Assembly (NCBI GenBank): GCA_024529925.1
Contig: JAFEUB010001116.1
Location: 186,001-250,000, forward strand
Reading direction: 5' to 3'
Length of the DNA: 64,000 nucleotides
DNA from: Ophthalmolycus amberensis
Lineage: Eukaryota; Chordata; Actinopteri; Perciformes; Zoarcidae
The position numbers and the translations under genes are program-made. Under the pieces are notes generated by a model that was given only the letters and a program-made list of their open reading frames with translations, made no database searches and had not been told where the DNA came from. Positions 24,291 to 37,600 of the stretch are shown one piece after another (position 1 is the stretch's first letter; every line of letters starts with the position of its first letter).

Positions 24291-24471
24291 TTTGTATTTC
24301 TTCTGGAACATATTTAGTCATCTCTGATCTGTCAATTTAAATTGTATCAGAAAACCTATAGACTCATTCATTGAATACACGAACATTGGAAATTAGTAAT
24401 AAAACTAATATTAAAGTCAAAAGTCAATACCTAAAAGAAAAAATGAGTTACTATTTTAAGGAATGTCTTAA

Positions 24472-24576
24472 CGTGACAGTTCACCCAAATCAAAAATACA
24501 TATATTTCCTCCTAGTGCTTTTTATCAAAGTTTTTGGTGAGTTAGATATTTATTTTTGGGGTGAACTGTCCCTTTT
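24472..24576. mobile_element. Short MITE with terminal inverted repeats
   Basis: The left end is gtgacagttcacccaaatca and the right end is ttggggtgaactgtcccttt. They are inverted copies around the word gacagttcaccc. Together with aaaaatacatatatttcctc, this matches a very common teleost MITE. At about 105 bases it is an internally deleted copy. Confidence 0.75.
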
Positions 24577-25008
24577 GAGACTGAATAATTGTAAATGTGA
24601 AATTGGCCTTTTTAAAAAAAAGTACTTAAAGACGATGAGTTACTGTTGCATTCAACTTCAGCATCGTTGTTAAAATTTAGTTGAGGTCGGATATCCTAAA
24701 ATAAATGTTCACCTCTAACTGTGTCTTCTCTGATCCGACATTAAGTTAACGTTAGGTCACAGAGCTAGACCTCGTTACGTTCAGCTTTGATCTTTTTATG
24801 ATAGACCTGGATTCAATTTATCAAATTTAGTTTGAACAAAACAAACCCGGTACCCGAGTTGAGCCTGTTTGTGTTTGCTACTTTAAAGGCCTCGTTTAAC
24901 CCACGAGGTGTCATTTAGTGAACGTCCCAGGAGGGTTAGCATAGCTAGCTAACGGTTAACAGACGAAGCGGACGCCTCGTTGAACGCTCCTGTATTTAAC
25001 TTCGTCGA
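24577..25008 (+). promoter_or_regulatory. ccnd3: 5' flank and 5' UTR of ccnd3
   Basis: No coding content. The last 150 bases before the start contain gctagctaacggttaac-type words and CpGs, as in the usp49 and dstyk 5' regions. No TATA box is obvious. The transcription start is not placed. Confidence 0.35.
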
Positions 25009-27537
25009 ATGGATCTTTGGGGATCCAGAGACATACATGCCGGTGATACGGAGCGTGATGTGGTTCTCCGGGCGTGCGGCGACCAACCGGTGACCGGCGA
25101 CCTCCGAACTCTGCACAACCTCACGGCCTTAGAGAAGACCTGCCGGGTAGCCCCAAACCTTGAACTAACGTTAGTCCAGACAGACATCGAGCCTCACATG
25201 CGGAAGATACTGGCACTGTGGATGTTTCAGGTATGCAAATCAGTCAAAAAGTACATGTCATCTTTGCTGACTTATAAGTACAACATCTGGCTGTTTTATA
25301 GGTGTGCGAGGAGCAGAAATGTGAGGAGGAGGTGTTTCCGCTGGCGGTGCACTACCTGGACTGTTACCTGAGCAGCTTCGCAGTTGAAAAGTCCAACCTG
25401 CAGCTTTTAGGGTCCGTTTGTATGTTCCTGGCCTCCAAGATGAGAGAGACTGTCCATCTGACTGCCAGCAAGCTTTGTATCTACACAGACAACTCCATTT
25501 CAATCTCAGACATCCTGGTAACTCCACTTTTATTTTTCACATAAACTAAACATTGTGTTTGGGAACCAATGATTGGATCATACCTACATTTCACTGTTCC
25601 CCTCAGATAGCCATAGCTTTAATGTTTTATAATTCAAAGTGTTAATGTACGGGCCTTCTGATGGCAGAGTTATGTGTGTGTGTTGCAGCACTGGGAGGTG
25701 GCGGTGGTTTCCAGGTTAGACTGGTGTCTGGCCTCTGTGGTACCCTCTGACTTCCTGGAGCCGGTGCTCCACGCTCTCCTCTTGGTTCGGCCCCAGCACC
25801 TTCCTAACATGCGCAGGCATGTTCACACCTATATTGCTCTGGCAGCCACTGGTAGGTTGCATAACTGGGCTACCATAATAAATAAAGAAGAAGACAATAC
25901 GCAGTGGCAATGGATACAAATATGGAAAAAAGACATTTTCCCATTTTTCCCGCCTTGTGTTAAACGATTTCTGTGCTCGATTGTAAAGCTGTTTTATTCC
26001 TCCAGTGCAGTAAAAGCAGCTATTTTACATGCCTTGTTAGTGAGCGTTAAACGTGACAGTGAAGTTAAATGACATTCCACACGGTGAACAATGAACACAA
26101 AGCGGCCACAACTTTGATTGCGATGTGTCAGCAGTTCATTTTGGAGACAGAGAGCTGAGTTTGTGTAATCCTGTATTGTCTCCTGTGAAAGACCTCCGTC
26201 CGACCATTCAGTTGGCGGATTTCCCACGAATCTCTGTGCTGCTGCCTGAGGCAACAGGTCACGGGGAGACAGTCAGTTTGTGCTGTTTTAGACACACTAT
26301 GACGTTACAGCCCATAAAGTTGAGACAATTCCGAGCCTTCCACCATTGTAATGCATTCAAAAGGGTGTCTCGGCATGGATTGAATGTCTGTTTTGTCTCA
26401 GCGTGTCTCGTGTCTTTAAGCAACTTGGATATTCCTCAAGCTTATCAAGTTTTGGGAAATGTCTGCTTTTGAGTACGAGCTTTAGTCCACCAGGGTGTGT
26501 CTGCAATAGTGGAATCCATTTCATTGTCTACGTCTAGCCTTTACTGACTTTCTCACCGTTGCAGTAGGCTACAAATACTTCAAGTGAACTGCAAGTGGCC
26601 ATCTTCATTAGGAAATATTTAATGAATGAATGAATGAATTTTATTTACAGAGCGCTTTTCACAGACATAACATCACAAAGTGCTAAACAGAGCAGACATT
26701 TAAAAGCATAAAAAACACAATGTGACCCTAGGGTCAATAAATTACATACACAGAGAAAAATAAAAAATAAAATAAAAAATAATAAAAAATAAAATAAAAA
26801 TGTAAAACATATTTTAAGAGCAGGTCTAGGACATGGGTTTTTACTCAAACGCCAGCCTAAAAAGGTGGGTTTTGAGCTGGTTCTTCAACCAGAATATAAT
26901 ACAAAATATTGTACTAGATATGATTCTTTCACTATCTAGAGGAAGTGATCTTCGTCTCTTATTGTCAGAATGCAGGTTTTCAGTGTTCTTGCCCTCCACC
27001 ATTGCATGTGCCTGCGTGAGCCTTGCCATGCAGAGGCTGAAGCTAGTGGACGCTGCCATCGCCTCTGATTCGGTGATGACGTTTTTGGCCAACCTATTGG
27101 TCATTGATCTGGTAAGGTTAATGTTTAACTCACATTTTCATATGATATCTCTTTGACTTTGCCCTGTTGTCAACGTTGACTGTTTGTGATCGCGTTAGAA
27201 AGCTCCCTGTTTAATCAGACAGTCAGATGTGTGTTTTAGCAGAACAACCATGCACATGGAGTGTTGGGTCAAGAGCCAGAGTCCGTCCATGACCCACTGA
27301 TGAACTTATGGTTGTTTTTCCTCTTCACCTGACCCTGACCAGAGCGTGGTCCTCCTCTGCTATGACCAGCTAGGGAGTGTGCTGGAGCTCATCCCGCCCT
27401 CGTGTTTCCAGGCCAGTGTTTGCAGATCCGGAGCACACAGCTCAGAGATCAGCTACAGCCCTGCTGACTTTCAGGATGTTTTATTCACACCAGTGACATC
27501 ACCCCAGGAATTCAAGCAAAAAAACACTCCTCCCTGA
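25009..27537 (+). CDS. ccnd3: D-type cyclin, most likely cyclin D3
   Basis: Five exons in phase: 25009-25230, 25302-25517, 25689-25851, 26969-27111 and 27343-27537 (312 residues). The cyclin box is clear: EPHMRKILALWMFQ, VCEEQKCEEEVFPLAVHYLD, LQLLGSVCMFLASKMRETVH and LTASKLCIYTDNSIS. D cyclins activate CDK4/6 to phosphorylate RB at the G1/S transition. The exon 3/4 join (ALAAT, E, CRFSVFLPSTIA) lines up with human ATDYTFAMYPPS. Neighbours bysl, med20 and usp49 are those of human CCND3. The protein is diverged: the N-terminus (MDLWGSRDIHAGDTER) has no LxCxE RB-docking motif, and the C-terminal SPADFQDV stands where TPTDVxxV with the degradation Thr usually is. A cyclin Dx-type paralogue is an alternative. 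Confidence 0.82.
26638..26900. repeat. Retroelement-tail-like repeat in ccnd3 intron 3
   Basis: A gaatgaatgaatgaa run is followed by ttttatttacagagcgcttt, then caaagtgctaaacagagcag, an A-rich stretch and aggtgggttttgagctgg. This is a widespread fish repeat type with a 'gcgctttt' / 'caaagtgct' signature. It ends about 70 bases before exon 4. Confidence 0.6.
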
Positions 27538-29872
27538 CATTAATGGCTAAATCATAACTTTACAGCCATGAAACAGAACAATGCGGTCACTCCTTATTGT
27601 TCTTGGCAAGTTCTTTTGGAGATCCCTCTGCGACATGTAGCGCTATTACAGTTTAAGATGTTTTACATGTCCACCCTGTTGCTACTCATTTTAAAGTGTT
27701 ACGCTAGGCAGCTTTGAAAGATATAATACATTAACTTTTATGATATTGAGTTGCACTGAATCCTCATATCAATGTTTGCACATTTTAAATGTTATATATT
27801 CTATTCATATGTATCGGTATATCTAGATTCATTGAAAATGTTATATCTGCTTTATATCTGGACAGTTCTGATACATTTGAACAGATGTTTCTACATAGTC
27901 TCAACACTTTAATGAATTCCCTTGTGGCTATGAACCAGTACTGTTAAGACATTAAGCATTTGTATGTAGGTCACTGATGACATTAGCCAGCACTTGAGTT
28001 CTCTGTAGTTTTTATTGATTTCCTCATCCCGGTCATAACAGCATGGCAGACCACAGTCACATAAATAACAAGCCCAGTAACTTTGGCAGACATGGTTTTT
28101 GCCATTAATAAAGAAAAAAATTAAATATGATCAGAGTCTGCATACCTGCAACTTCTGGGACAAGAGAGAAACCGTGATGAAATGCACTTTATGTTGTACA
28201 CAAAAATGAAACTGATTCCATTTTAGACCCCTCTTCCTCCGTCACACTTGAATAATAAATCGGTTGTCTGTGACGGATTACAAATGAATGAGAAGAATGT
28301 TAAGTTGGAATCAGCCAATTCAAAGTTTACTTTTGTATGTGTTACATTCCTGATAAGCCTCATAGTGTGGCCATAAATACCTGAAAAAAACAAACAATTT
28401 TTGATGCTCTACTTTAATGCCAGCATGCCAATCCAATTAAGTAGCTCCAGTGAGCAGCATGACATTTCATACAGAAACAAAACATACTCATGTACATTTC
28501 TGATTACCAGTAGGTATTTCATAGCAGGAGGAGAAACCAGATATCTTGTAAAACATGTCATCATTAGCCTGCATGATTCTACATCTAAACCTGATATTTA
28601 AGCTTTTTGTTACCATTTAAGGTCACCAGGTTAAACCGTGGTACTTTTTTTTTTTTTTTTAACAGTTAAATGACTGAACTTTTAATCTAGCTTTGTGAAA
28701 TACTGTACCACGTTAGGCGTCACGATATTTTAAATTAAAAAGTTCACACGCGCTGCATGACTGATCTTTAAAATTCGGTACAAAGGTTACACATCATACA
28801 GTAGTTAGCTGGGGCGCATTGTTCGCTTTTAATCACCTCACTGTTTTACAAAGTAAAGGTTTTTGACCTTAAAGCCTTATGAGCCCCACCTTTCCTGTGA
28901 AACTGCCACCTGTCCATTGTATTAGTGCAGGCTCTGGAGCAAAAGCAGGTTCTACCGGTTACGCTCTATGTGAGTCAGATGTTATGATTATTATTCAAGT
29001 CATTATCCAAACTTAGAACGAGTCCTTTCAAGTGAAAAAAACACAAGAATTAAAAAAAACACAATTGCTCTTCAGAGCTGAAGTCCCTGTCACAAACAAA
29101 CATCTTGGCACTTTTTGCTGTTGCTTTAAATATAGAAACAAAATAACTCCAATGACATTAGCAAACTTACTCTTTGGTATCCACGAAATGTCCTTTTCCC
29201 CACATCCTGAAGCACAGTAAAAGCTGCAGTATACCCCTCCTAACGTTGAACCTGTGCGTTAGTGCGGTCCTAGATAAATATGTTGACAGATGATAAAGAG
29301 CTGTTAAGTCATAAACTCTTTATCAAACTGTTCCGTCGACAACAAAAGACACCGACTTTGTGGCTGAAGCGTTGTTCAAACAACAGTCCTATTGTGACTG
29401 ACTGTCAGCTTCTTGGTTTATTGTCACTGAGCAATGTGTTCAACAAACTTTACTTTTCAACATTGAAGACCAGTGTTTTGGTTTCAGGGTGACTTTAACT
29501 ACACTTTTGATAATACGCTCTTATGTTGAAAATGTAGAGCTGCTGATTGACCAACAGCAGCTCTCCTCTCCTGAGGATCTTTGAAAACAACATTTTAAAC
29601 TGCAGCATCATATTTGTGCAGTCTGCTTATTTTTAGCCTGTTTTACTCATTCAAATTACAAGCTATTCATAAAGACACTTATCACCATCTAAAATACAAT
29701 CGTCGACATTTAACAAGAAGCCTCCGGCCTTTTTGGTACTGTGCAGTTCCTGAAGTTTGCCAGAATGATTATCACAACAGTGCGCTGGTGAGGTCACATA
29801 ATGCACTTTGGCGAACATGTCTTCAGTAGTTTAGCAGCCTTTAGTTAACAGGCCTTCACCAATAACAGGCCT
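27538..29872. other. Convergent ccnd3/nuak2 3' regions, no gene
   Basis: AT-rich sequence between two convergent genes. ccnd3 poly(A) candidates occur on the plus strand, for example AATAAA at 28107-28112. A run of T is at about 28647-28664. Open frames here are short and match nothing. Confidence 0.5.
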
Positions 29873-31574
29873 TCAGCTTGCTGCAGAGCCTCGTGTAACC
29901 GCGGCTTGTTTGTAAGCCTCTGTTACATTATCACAGTCTGTGATAGAAAAGGCACTGTCAGCCACTCCAGACCTGTAGCAGTGCCAGGCCCTCGGCAACC
30001 TGTCCCCAAGGACCCCGTCTTCTGTGATGTCCAGCAGGTTGTCAGCAGACACGCATCCTCTCATGCTGGACTTGGCTGGTTTATCCAGTTGTGCTGGAGG
30101 TCCTACGCAGTCTGGCAGATCCAGCTGGTCAAAGGACTCTGAAGACAGAATGCTGTCCTCGCTGGTGGCCCCGCTCGGTCTCGACCGGACGCCGTCGCAG
30201 GGTAAAGAAGCCGCCAGCTGGTCCAGAGAGCCAAACTCCTGCAGCCTACCTGTGGAGAACTTTCCATTGCGCTTCAAGATGCCTTTCCTGTGAGTTGGCG
30301 CTGAAGGGCACTCTTTAGCTTGTGGAGCCCAGCCAGAGTCGCTGTTCTCGGGAGAGGAGGAGTAGTAGCCCGACTCCTGCTCCGCTCGCTTCTTTAGGAT
30401 TCCTTTGCGAGGCAGCAGATCAGCTGAAGGCGCATCAGCTGGTGCAGACAAACTCAAAATGTTCTGTGGCTCCACTGAACCCGCAGCAGGGACTTCACTC
30501 ATTGCCTTCTGTTTCACACTGTTGCGTCTCTTTAGAATCCCCTTGGAGGGGCGACTGTCAGTGCCTACTTCATGAATGGTCTGGGAGACGTTGTTTTCCT
30601 TTTGAGACCTTCGCAGGGAGCGCTGCCGGACGACATCCCCTCCACCGCCCTGTGAGCGTAGCAGGCAGCGCATCTTAGAGCCGTTCTCCAGTAAAGGCCT
30701 GGACGTACGGCGCAGCCAACTACCGACAAGGGCCAGCCCAGCAGGATGTGATGTCGATGGAGAGGCTGGGGAAGTGGTCTGCTCCACTGGACTGCTCTTT
30801 GTCTCAGCCAGTAGTGGCTGCGGGTAGCCCCAGTTGAGCCACCAGTGTCCTGCAATCTCCTCTATTGTGGCTCTGCGCTCAGGATTTACCATCAGCATCC
30901 AACGGATAAGCCCACATGCATCTGAGAGAGCAACTAGAGAAACAAACACGGTTACATTTTGACGAAACTAAAATAAATGTGTCAAAGAATAGTTGAGCTG
31001 AAAGACTCACCAGAGGGATTGATGGGTTTACGATAGTTTCCGGTGCTTATCTGTTGGACCAATGCCTTGTGGTTGTTTCCGTCAAATGGCATAGTACCAT
31101 GAACCATAGTGTACAGCAGCACACCAAGAGACCAAGTGTCCACCTCTGGCCCGCGGTATGGCCGTCCATTGACGATCTCTGGGGAAGCATACAGAGGGCT
31201 TCCACAAAAGGTTTGGAGGTACTCATCACCGCGGAAGTGGTTCGACAGCCCGAAGTCTGCGATCTGCAAGAACAGGAAGTGGAAGTCAAGCTGAGCAACA
31301 GTCAGAGCTGTTGCATCATCATCCGATTACTGCAGAAATAACCTCTCAAAAGATTCCATTATGCGTCACTGTAAGTCATTGATTATTCAGAACACGTAAC
31401 ACTGTGATGTTAAAGGTTGCATCGTGAATCACTTTCTTCAAACTGTTCTGTCAAATATTACACGTTATTTTTAATTACCTTTGATAGAACCACCATCTGC
31501 TGTCATTTATAATCTAAACCATACAAATAGTCGAATAACCTAAAACTGCAGACTTTATGCCCATGAGCCCTCTT

Positions 31575-31653
<79 letters not shown>

Positions 31654-34600
31654 GAACATGTCCCATACACATACCTTCACATTGCCGTTGCCATCTAGTA
31701 AAATATTTTCCAGTTTCAGGTCCCGGTGTACTATTCCGTTCTGACAGGGGAAAAAAAAAAATATATATATATACAAGTTATTAAGCATAACAATATCTTA
31801 CACCCAGGCCATTACACATCCCTTTTCTATATTATATAAAAGGATTAGTCTTTACTGGGTCACAACACATTCTTTTCCGAGTGAAGTTTTTTTTCTCTAG
31901 TACGTCAGCTATGCCTCATTGTCCTCCACTCTGTAGGGGGGCATGCCTTTGACTCAGGCACAGTTTGAATGGGTTTTGCTTTCAAACATGCAGGTCAACT
32001 ATTACGTATGGGCACTACTGGTAGCAACGGATTCATTTATTGTTACGATGTAGTCATGAAGAAACTATTGCGTGGACTTCTTCAGAATTCATCGCTGCAA
32101 CATACATAACCAGTTTTTAAAAAGTGTTTCGATGGCCTTTTCCTGACTGCTTTCCACGTGGAAAATTAAATATTTAACGAGACATCAGCACTCAATAAAA
32201 CAGATGGCAGGGCAATTCACTCTGTACATACAGTCCAGCAAACATGTATAAAGGCTCTGCATAGTGCTGAACAACACTAAAACATAGTGCGCTGTAAATG
32301 TAATTACACAGCAACAACTGCTCGTGTGCAGAGCCCTTCTATTCCATCACACCCTCATTAAGAGTGTGTGTTTGTAGGGACGACTGGCTTTTAGCTCTCC
32401 ACAGACCAACTGTTCATTTCCCCCTGCATCGTTCTCACAGCCTCACTGTTCAGATCAGCAGGCTCACAGTGAATAATGCCCATTATGTAACTTTGGGGGT
32501 GCCAGCGCTCTGGAAAAACCCCCAAAAAAACAACGAGCGGAGCAGCTAGTCTGAGCGGAGCTCTGCTTCATTAGCCTCGGACGTAGCAGCCATGCATGAG
32601 GAGGGCTGAGATACTCGACCACAGCTACAATAAACAACGTTACGTGGTCTGTGTGAAGGCGTTGGATTGAGACAGACGGCCTCACCTGGTGGCAGTAGTG
32701 CACAGCCGATACGATTTGTCTGAAGAAGTGCCTGGCCTCCCGTTCAGAGATGTTCCCCTTGTCACAGACGTAGTCGTACAGGTCCCCTCGGCTGGCGTAC
32801 TCCATCACAATCACAATTTTGTCCTTGTTCTCAAATACTGCAAGATCAAAAAAAAACTTTTATTAAAAGGTTTCAAATCCAACTCATCACCCAAATGGAA
32901 CTGAATTAGATCATCTCTGCAGTGCCAACGCGTTTGAATTCAGAACGTTTCTGCATTGAAAGCCCATCATAGATCTTCCTGTGCGACCCCTAGTCCCACT
33001 CTGATTCGGATAAACGGGGCCCCATGATGGCCGTATTGCAAACATGCACTGAGGTGGACAAACACTGAACGATGACCATCTCATCAGGCATGAGGAACAC
33101 TGGAAGACACACGAGCCGTGCACATTTTTCTTTCGGGGTATGACCGGACGTCAGCGCTTATGTAACATGACATCGTTCTTCAGCACAAAAGACTTGCGCG
33201 ACCAAACTCTGAATCTCCAAACAGAGACCGATTGAGAGTCGTCTCTTTCCAGGTATCACGTTTCACTTTGCATGTAGGAGACGAAGTCAGCTCTGAAACT
33301 AAACCCAAACACAATCATTTTGAATACTGTACCTTCATATATGGTGATGATGTGCGGATGGCAGAGTGAGGACATGATCTCAATTTCTCTGCGAATATGA
33401 ACCAGGTCCTGCTCATCCTTTATCTTATCCTTTCTGATCGACTTTATGGCAACCTAAAAAAAAGAAGAAAATTTGACTTTCAGAAAAATCTATCATATTT
33501 TGCATCATTTTTTAGAAAAGTGAGATTACTTCCAGGGACATATAAATAAAATAATATAGCTTTACAGTTGTTAGGAGAAGTCAAATAGTTACTTTAAAGC
33601 AAGTGCAGGAAAATAGGTAAATATCGAAACACAGTGCAACAACAGAACCAGTTGAGGAGTCTTTAGAAGTCAGTGAACCGACTCTAATGTCAGTTACAGA
33701 GCGATATCCATTATCCACCATAATCTCTTTCATACAAACAAAGTGAGGCTGCAGCAGTGAAACCACCGAGAGTATTGAAATGTGCAACGGTGTATTTTCT
33801 CATTTGAAAGAAGAATGTGTCAAGACTCACATAATCTCGCTTTAGTGACTAAGAAAACATTTACACAATGGTCAGCAACTGCACTGCTTTTGGAATAGAA
33901 GTCAGTAAATAAATAAACTACATTATGTCTGTCTATTTAGCAGAACAAGTGCGTGCACAAAAAAGAAGACCAAAATGTTAATAAGTATTTCCTTCCCTCT
34001 GAAGCTCGGCGTCTTGTGAGAGTAACAATGGGCAGCGAAGCGAAAACTGTGCCATGTTTCTAACAAGGCAGCGGCATCGCCGGGTCAAGTATTGTCTACT
34101 GTAAAGAAATCTATTGTCTGCTGTAAAGAAATCTATGGTCTACTGTAACGAAATCTATTGTCTACTGTAAAGAAATCTATTGTCTACTGTAAAGAAATCT
34201 ATTGTCTGCTGTAAAGAAATCTATTGTCTACTGTAAAGAAATCTATTGTCTACTGTAACGAAATCTATGGTCCTGCTGTAAAGAAATCTATTGTCTACTG
34301 TAAAGAAATCTATTGTCTGCTGTAAAGAAATCTATTGTCTACTGTAAAGAAATCTATTGTCTACTGTAAAGAAATCTATTGTCTACTGTAAAGAAATCTA
34401 TTGTCTGCTGTAAAGAAATCTATTGTCTGCCGTTTGTCTGAGAGACTTGTGGAATAAGGACATTTAAATGTGAATAGTATCGGTTGGGGACTTATCACAT
34501 AAAAGCTTTGGACAAGTCTGTACGTCTTCATGTTGAGTCCTGTCTAGTTGAAGCTCAGATGCCTGAGATTCCTCTGTGCACCGAGTGCGTCATCAGTCTA

Positions 34601-37600
34601 CCCCAAGTTGAAGGGTGTGATGAGGCCCCCGATGGGCACTAGGTGGTGGGGTGTCCTCGTTTCCGCTCCTTTCTGACCCTCGAGGTTACAGACACAGGGG
34701 AAGTGAGTAAAGCGGCGACCTGTCATATCAGTTCCTACACACAACTGTCTCCCGTCATGAGTCAGTGTCTGGCCTCGGGGCTCCTCCGGGTCACGCCACA
34801 CAGAACCCTTATCCCGATTCTGGGAACTGTGGCTTCCTGCGTTTGTTTGCATATCTGTCAGACGGGCTGAACTCACACTCATGATGAGTTCACACCCATG
34901 TGTGGTTATCTGTTGGTGTGTGTGTGCGTGTGTGTGTACGGCCTCTTTACTCAGTTTTTTCCACGCAATAGGCACTGAGGTTGAAATATTTGATATTTAA
35001 CACAGAGTTCCACTGTGTTACTGTTGCATAGCTCCCTGAACCAACTGACTTGTATGTGAGCCGTTTGGAGAGAAAAAGCAAAAGAAGTAATATGTGTCTA
35101 CACATGTGACTTGACACATTACATTTCACAAAAACACCACAATATACCTTAAATTACCAAACACATGTCAATAACGTTACCCTAAATGACCAAATAACAT
35201 TAGGTTAGCTTAATTTGATATATACCACTCATTCTAAACTGCATGAAAACTACTAGCTAGCTTTGAAACATACTTATGTATTAAATACCTACATTTACAA
35301 AGGATTAGCAGTCATGTTTATAATGCATTGCCCCTCCAAAGCAGTTATTTATGAAAGTTATGTTTAAGCGGTTGATGCTACAGTGACTTCATATTTACAT
35401 AGTTGATTGCTTTTGATTGGACAGCACAACAGATTAGAGCTGAAACAATTAATTGATTGGTTGATTGAGAGAAAATTAATTGGCAACTATTAAATATAAA
35501 TCATTTAAGACATTTTTTCAAGCAAAAAGTGCCAAACATTTTATGATTGGCCTTTGTGATAGTAAATTTAATATTTTTTTTTAATTTAATTATTTTTTTT
35601 AAGAATATGTTATAGAATATAAGATTTGTTAATCAAGATAAATAAAGTAATGGCTTTCTGAATAGCTGGTTGTGGATACAACATCCATGTCAATGTGAGG
35701 TCTACCCTACAGTCAGTGTGTGCTGAAACCACCCTCTTTAATGAGTTATGTCATCAAACGTATGCATGTAGATAATGGGAACAGCTGTAGTGCCACAACG
35801 CACGCAAGATGAAGCCATCCTTTGTGTTGGGTCACTCCCCGTGTCAAATAACATCTTTGTCCATTGTGTCGTCAATACTAACAGGTACGTAGATCAAAAC
35901 AAAGCACATGAATGTTTCTCCTGTTTCCAGTGTGTGCCAACTGCTGTTTGAGCTGAACCGAATTCAAAACATAGATTTGGGCTGATCAGTATTTTGAGAT
36001 GTTAACATGGGTTTGAGGCATGACGACCAGGAAGATGCCTGCAGGGATGACATTCAGACGCAGACTCTTCCCCTATAAAAGCTGAGTGTAGCAGCAGCGA
36101 GTCACGTCAGACGGTGTCAGGGCAGAGAGGGGTGGACAACAAGGCTGAACTTGTTTGACTGTTTACTGCAGGTACAGAAGGGGAATTCCTGAATAACTTC
36201 CGTGACTTCCATTCACTCTCACTCATAACATCTAAGAGCACTTCCGATAAACATGACCTGCTGACAAAGGAGAGTTCACTTCTCGGCCAAGTATCTGTGT
36301 TTTTGTTTTTTAATGAGTCACCTTTTCTGAAGGAATCTACCTGCACCTGCAATAAAAATGCAGTTACACTCTGGGTGTGCCTTTTGTTTTTGACAACTGG
36401 CCTATAAGTTCTTGATTAAATGTTGAATAAATTACTTTACGGAGAAAAAACAAAACAAAAAAAGATTTAGCAGAAAGCTAATTATCAGGTGAAGAACACA
36501 GTTTGTAATATGTAGACAAACAGACACATAGTTGCCATTTAGCAGGTAACACTTGGTAAACGGTGTCCAGTCTAATGCAGGAGCTCTGCAGTTAACCTCA
36601 CGAATGTCATAGTTTCGTTTTTGTTAAAACTGCTTTAGAAAGTTGTTGATTCAACTTTATGGCCATTTTATAGGCTGTAGTTAAATTATATTGCATTATA
36701 CTGACATGCTTCTACTATTTAGTCTACCATATAAACTGGCACATCATCCATTTGTGGACTTTTAAGAATATAACCTCTGCTCCTTTTAAACGGGTTATCT
36801 CTGTCCAGTGTGTTTAGTTTAGATACCTCCCATTTCCCCTTAGGTCACAGGGAACTGGAATAACCCGAGGGCTAGTTGCGGTTTCCACCTCTCTCTCCAC
36901 CAAAGAAAGAAAGTTACCTAACTTTCCTGTTTTAAACTTCCTGCTGGCATGAAGTCACACAGGCTTTCCCAAGAAACACCTCTGCTTACTTCCATTTAAT
37001 CCAGTAGGAGGTTCCTGCGTAAAACGTCTTGTGTACAGAGTTACACAGGAATCAATGTAGGCTTCAGTCTTTGTAGGATGAGCTCACACCATCGATTTAG
37101 TTGCCCAATGATCTACTTTAATGCACCACAAATAACTTGTTAAGATATTAGGGTTGCCACAGACTCGGGAGGCCACCGAGGTAGCGGTGTGTAAATACTT
37201 ATGAATAGATAAGCGTTATATTTCATTTTAATTTAGTTTACACAGAGGACTTGTGTACTTTCCAACCCAGTTAGCAAACAAAGTCAAACACACGCACGTT
37301 CTGAGAAAGGTGGTGAGAATAAAATGCTTAGATTACTATGCAAGACATTAAAACAGCTTATTCGGTGATTTTTTGTTTGTTTTACCAACCTAAACCAAAC
37401 AAACAGTGATGTCTAACGTATGCTGGTTTGTCAACTGACACACTAACCTATTTTATTAGTTTACAATGCATTAGTGGCTCATCAATTCCTTACATTGACA
37501 AAAAAAAAAACATACCTGTGTGCAGACAGTACGTCTTCTAAAAATAGCTCTCTGTCTCTACACAACAGGCGGCCGATAGGACAACACAGATGTGGACACC

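Noticed and set aside
32464..32685. Coding continuation of the nuak2 exon beyond HYCHQ
   Set aside because: The family continues with the NGIVHRD exon. A GT donor follows CACCAG exactly, so the rest is intron.
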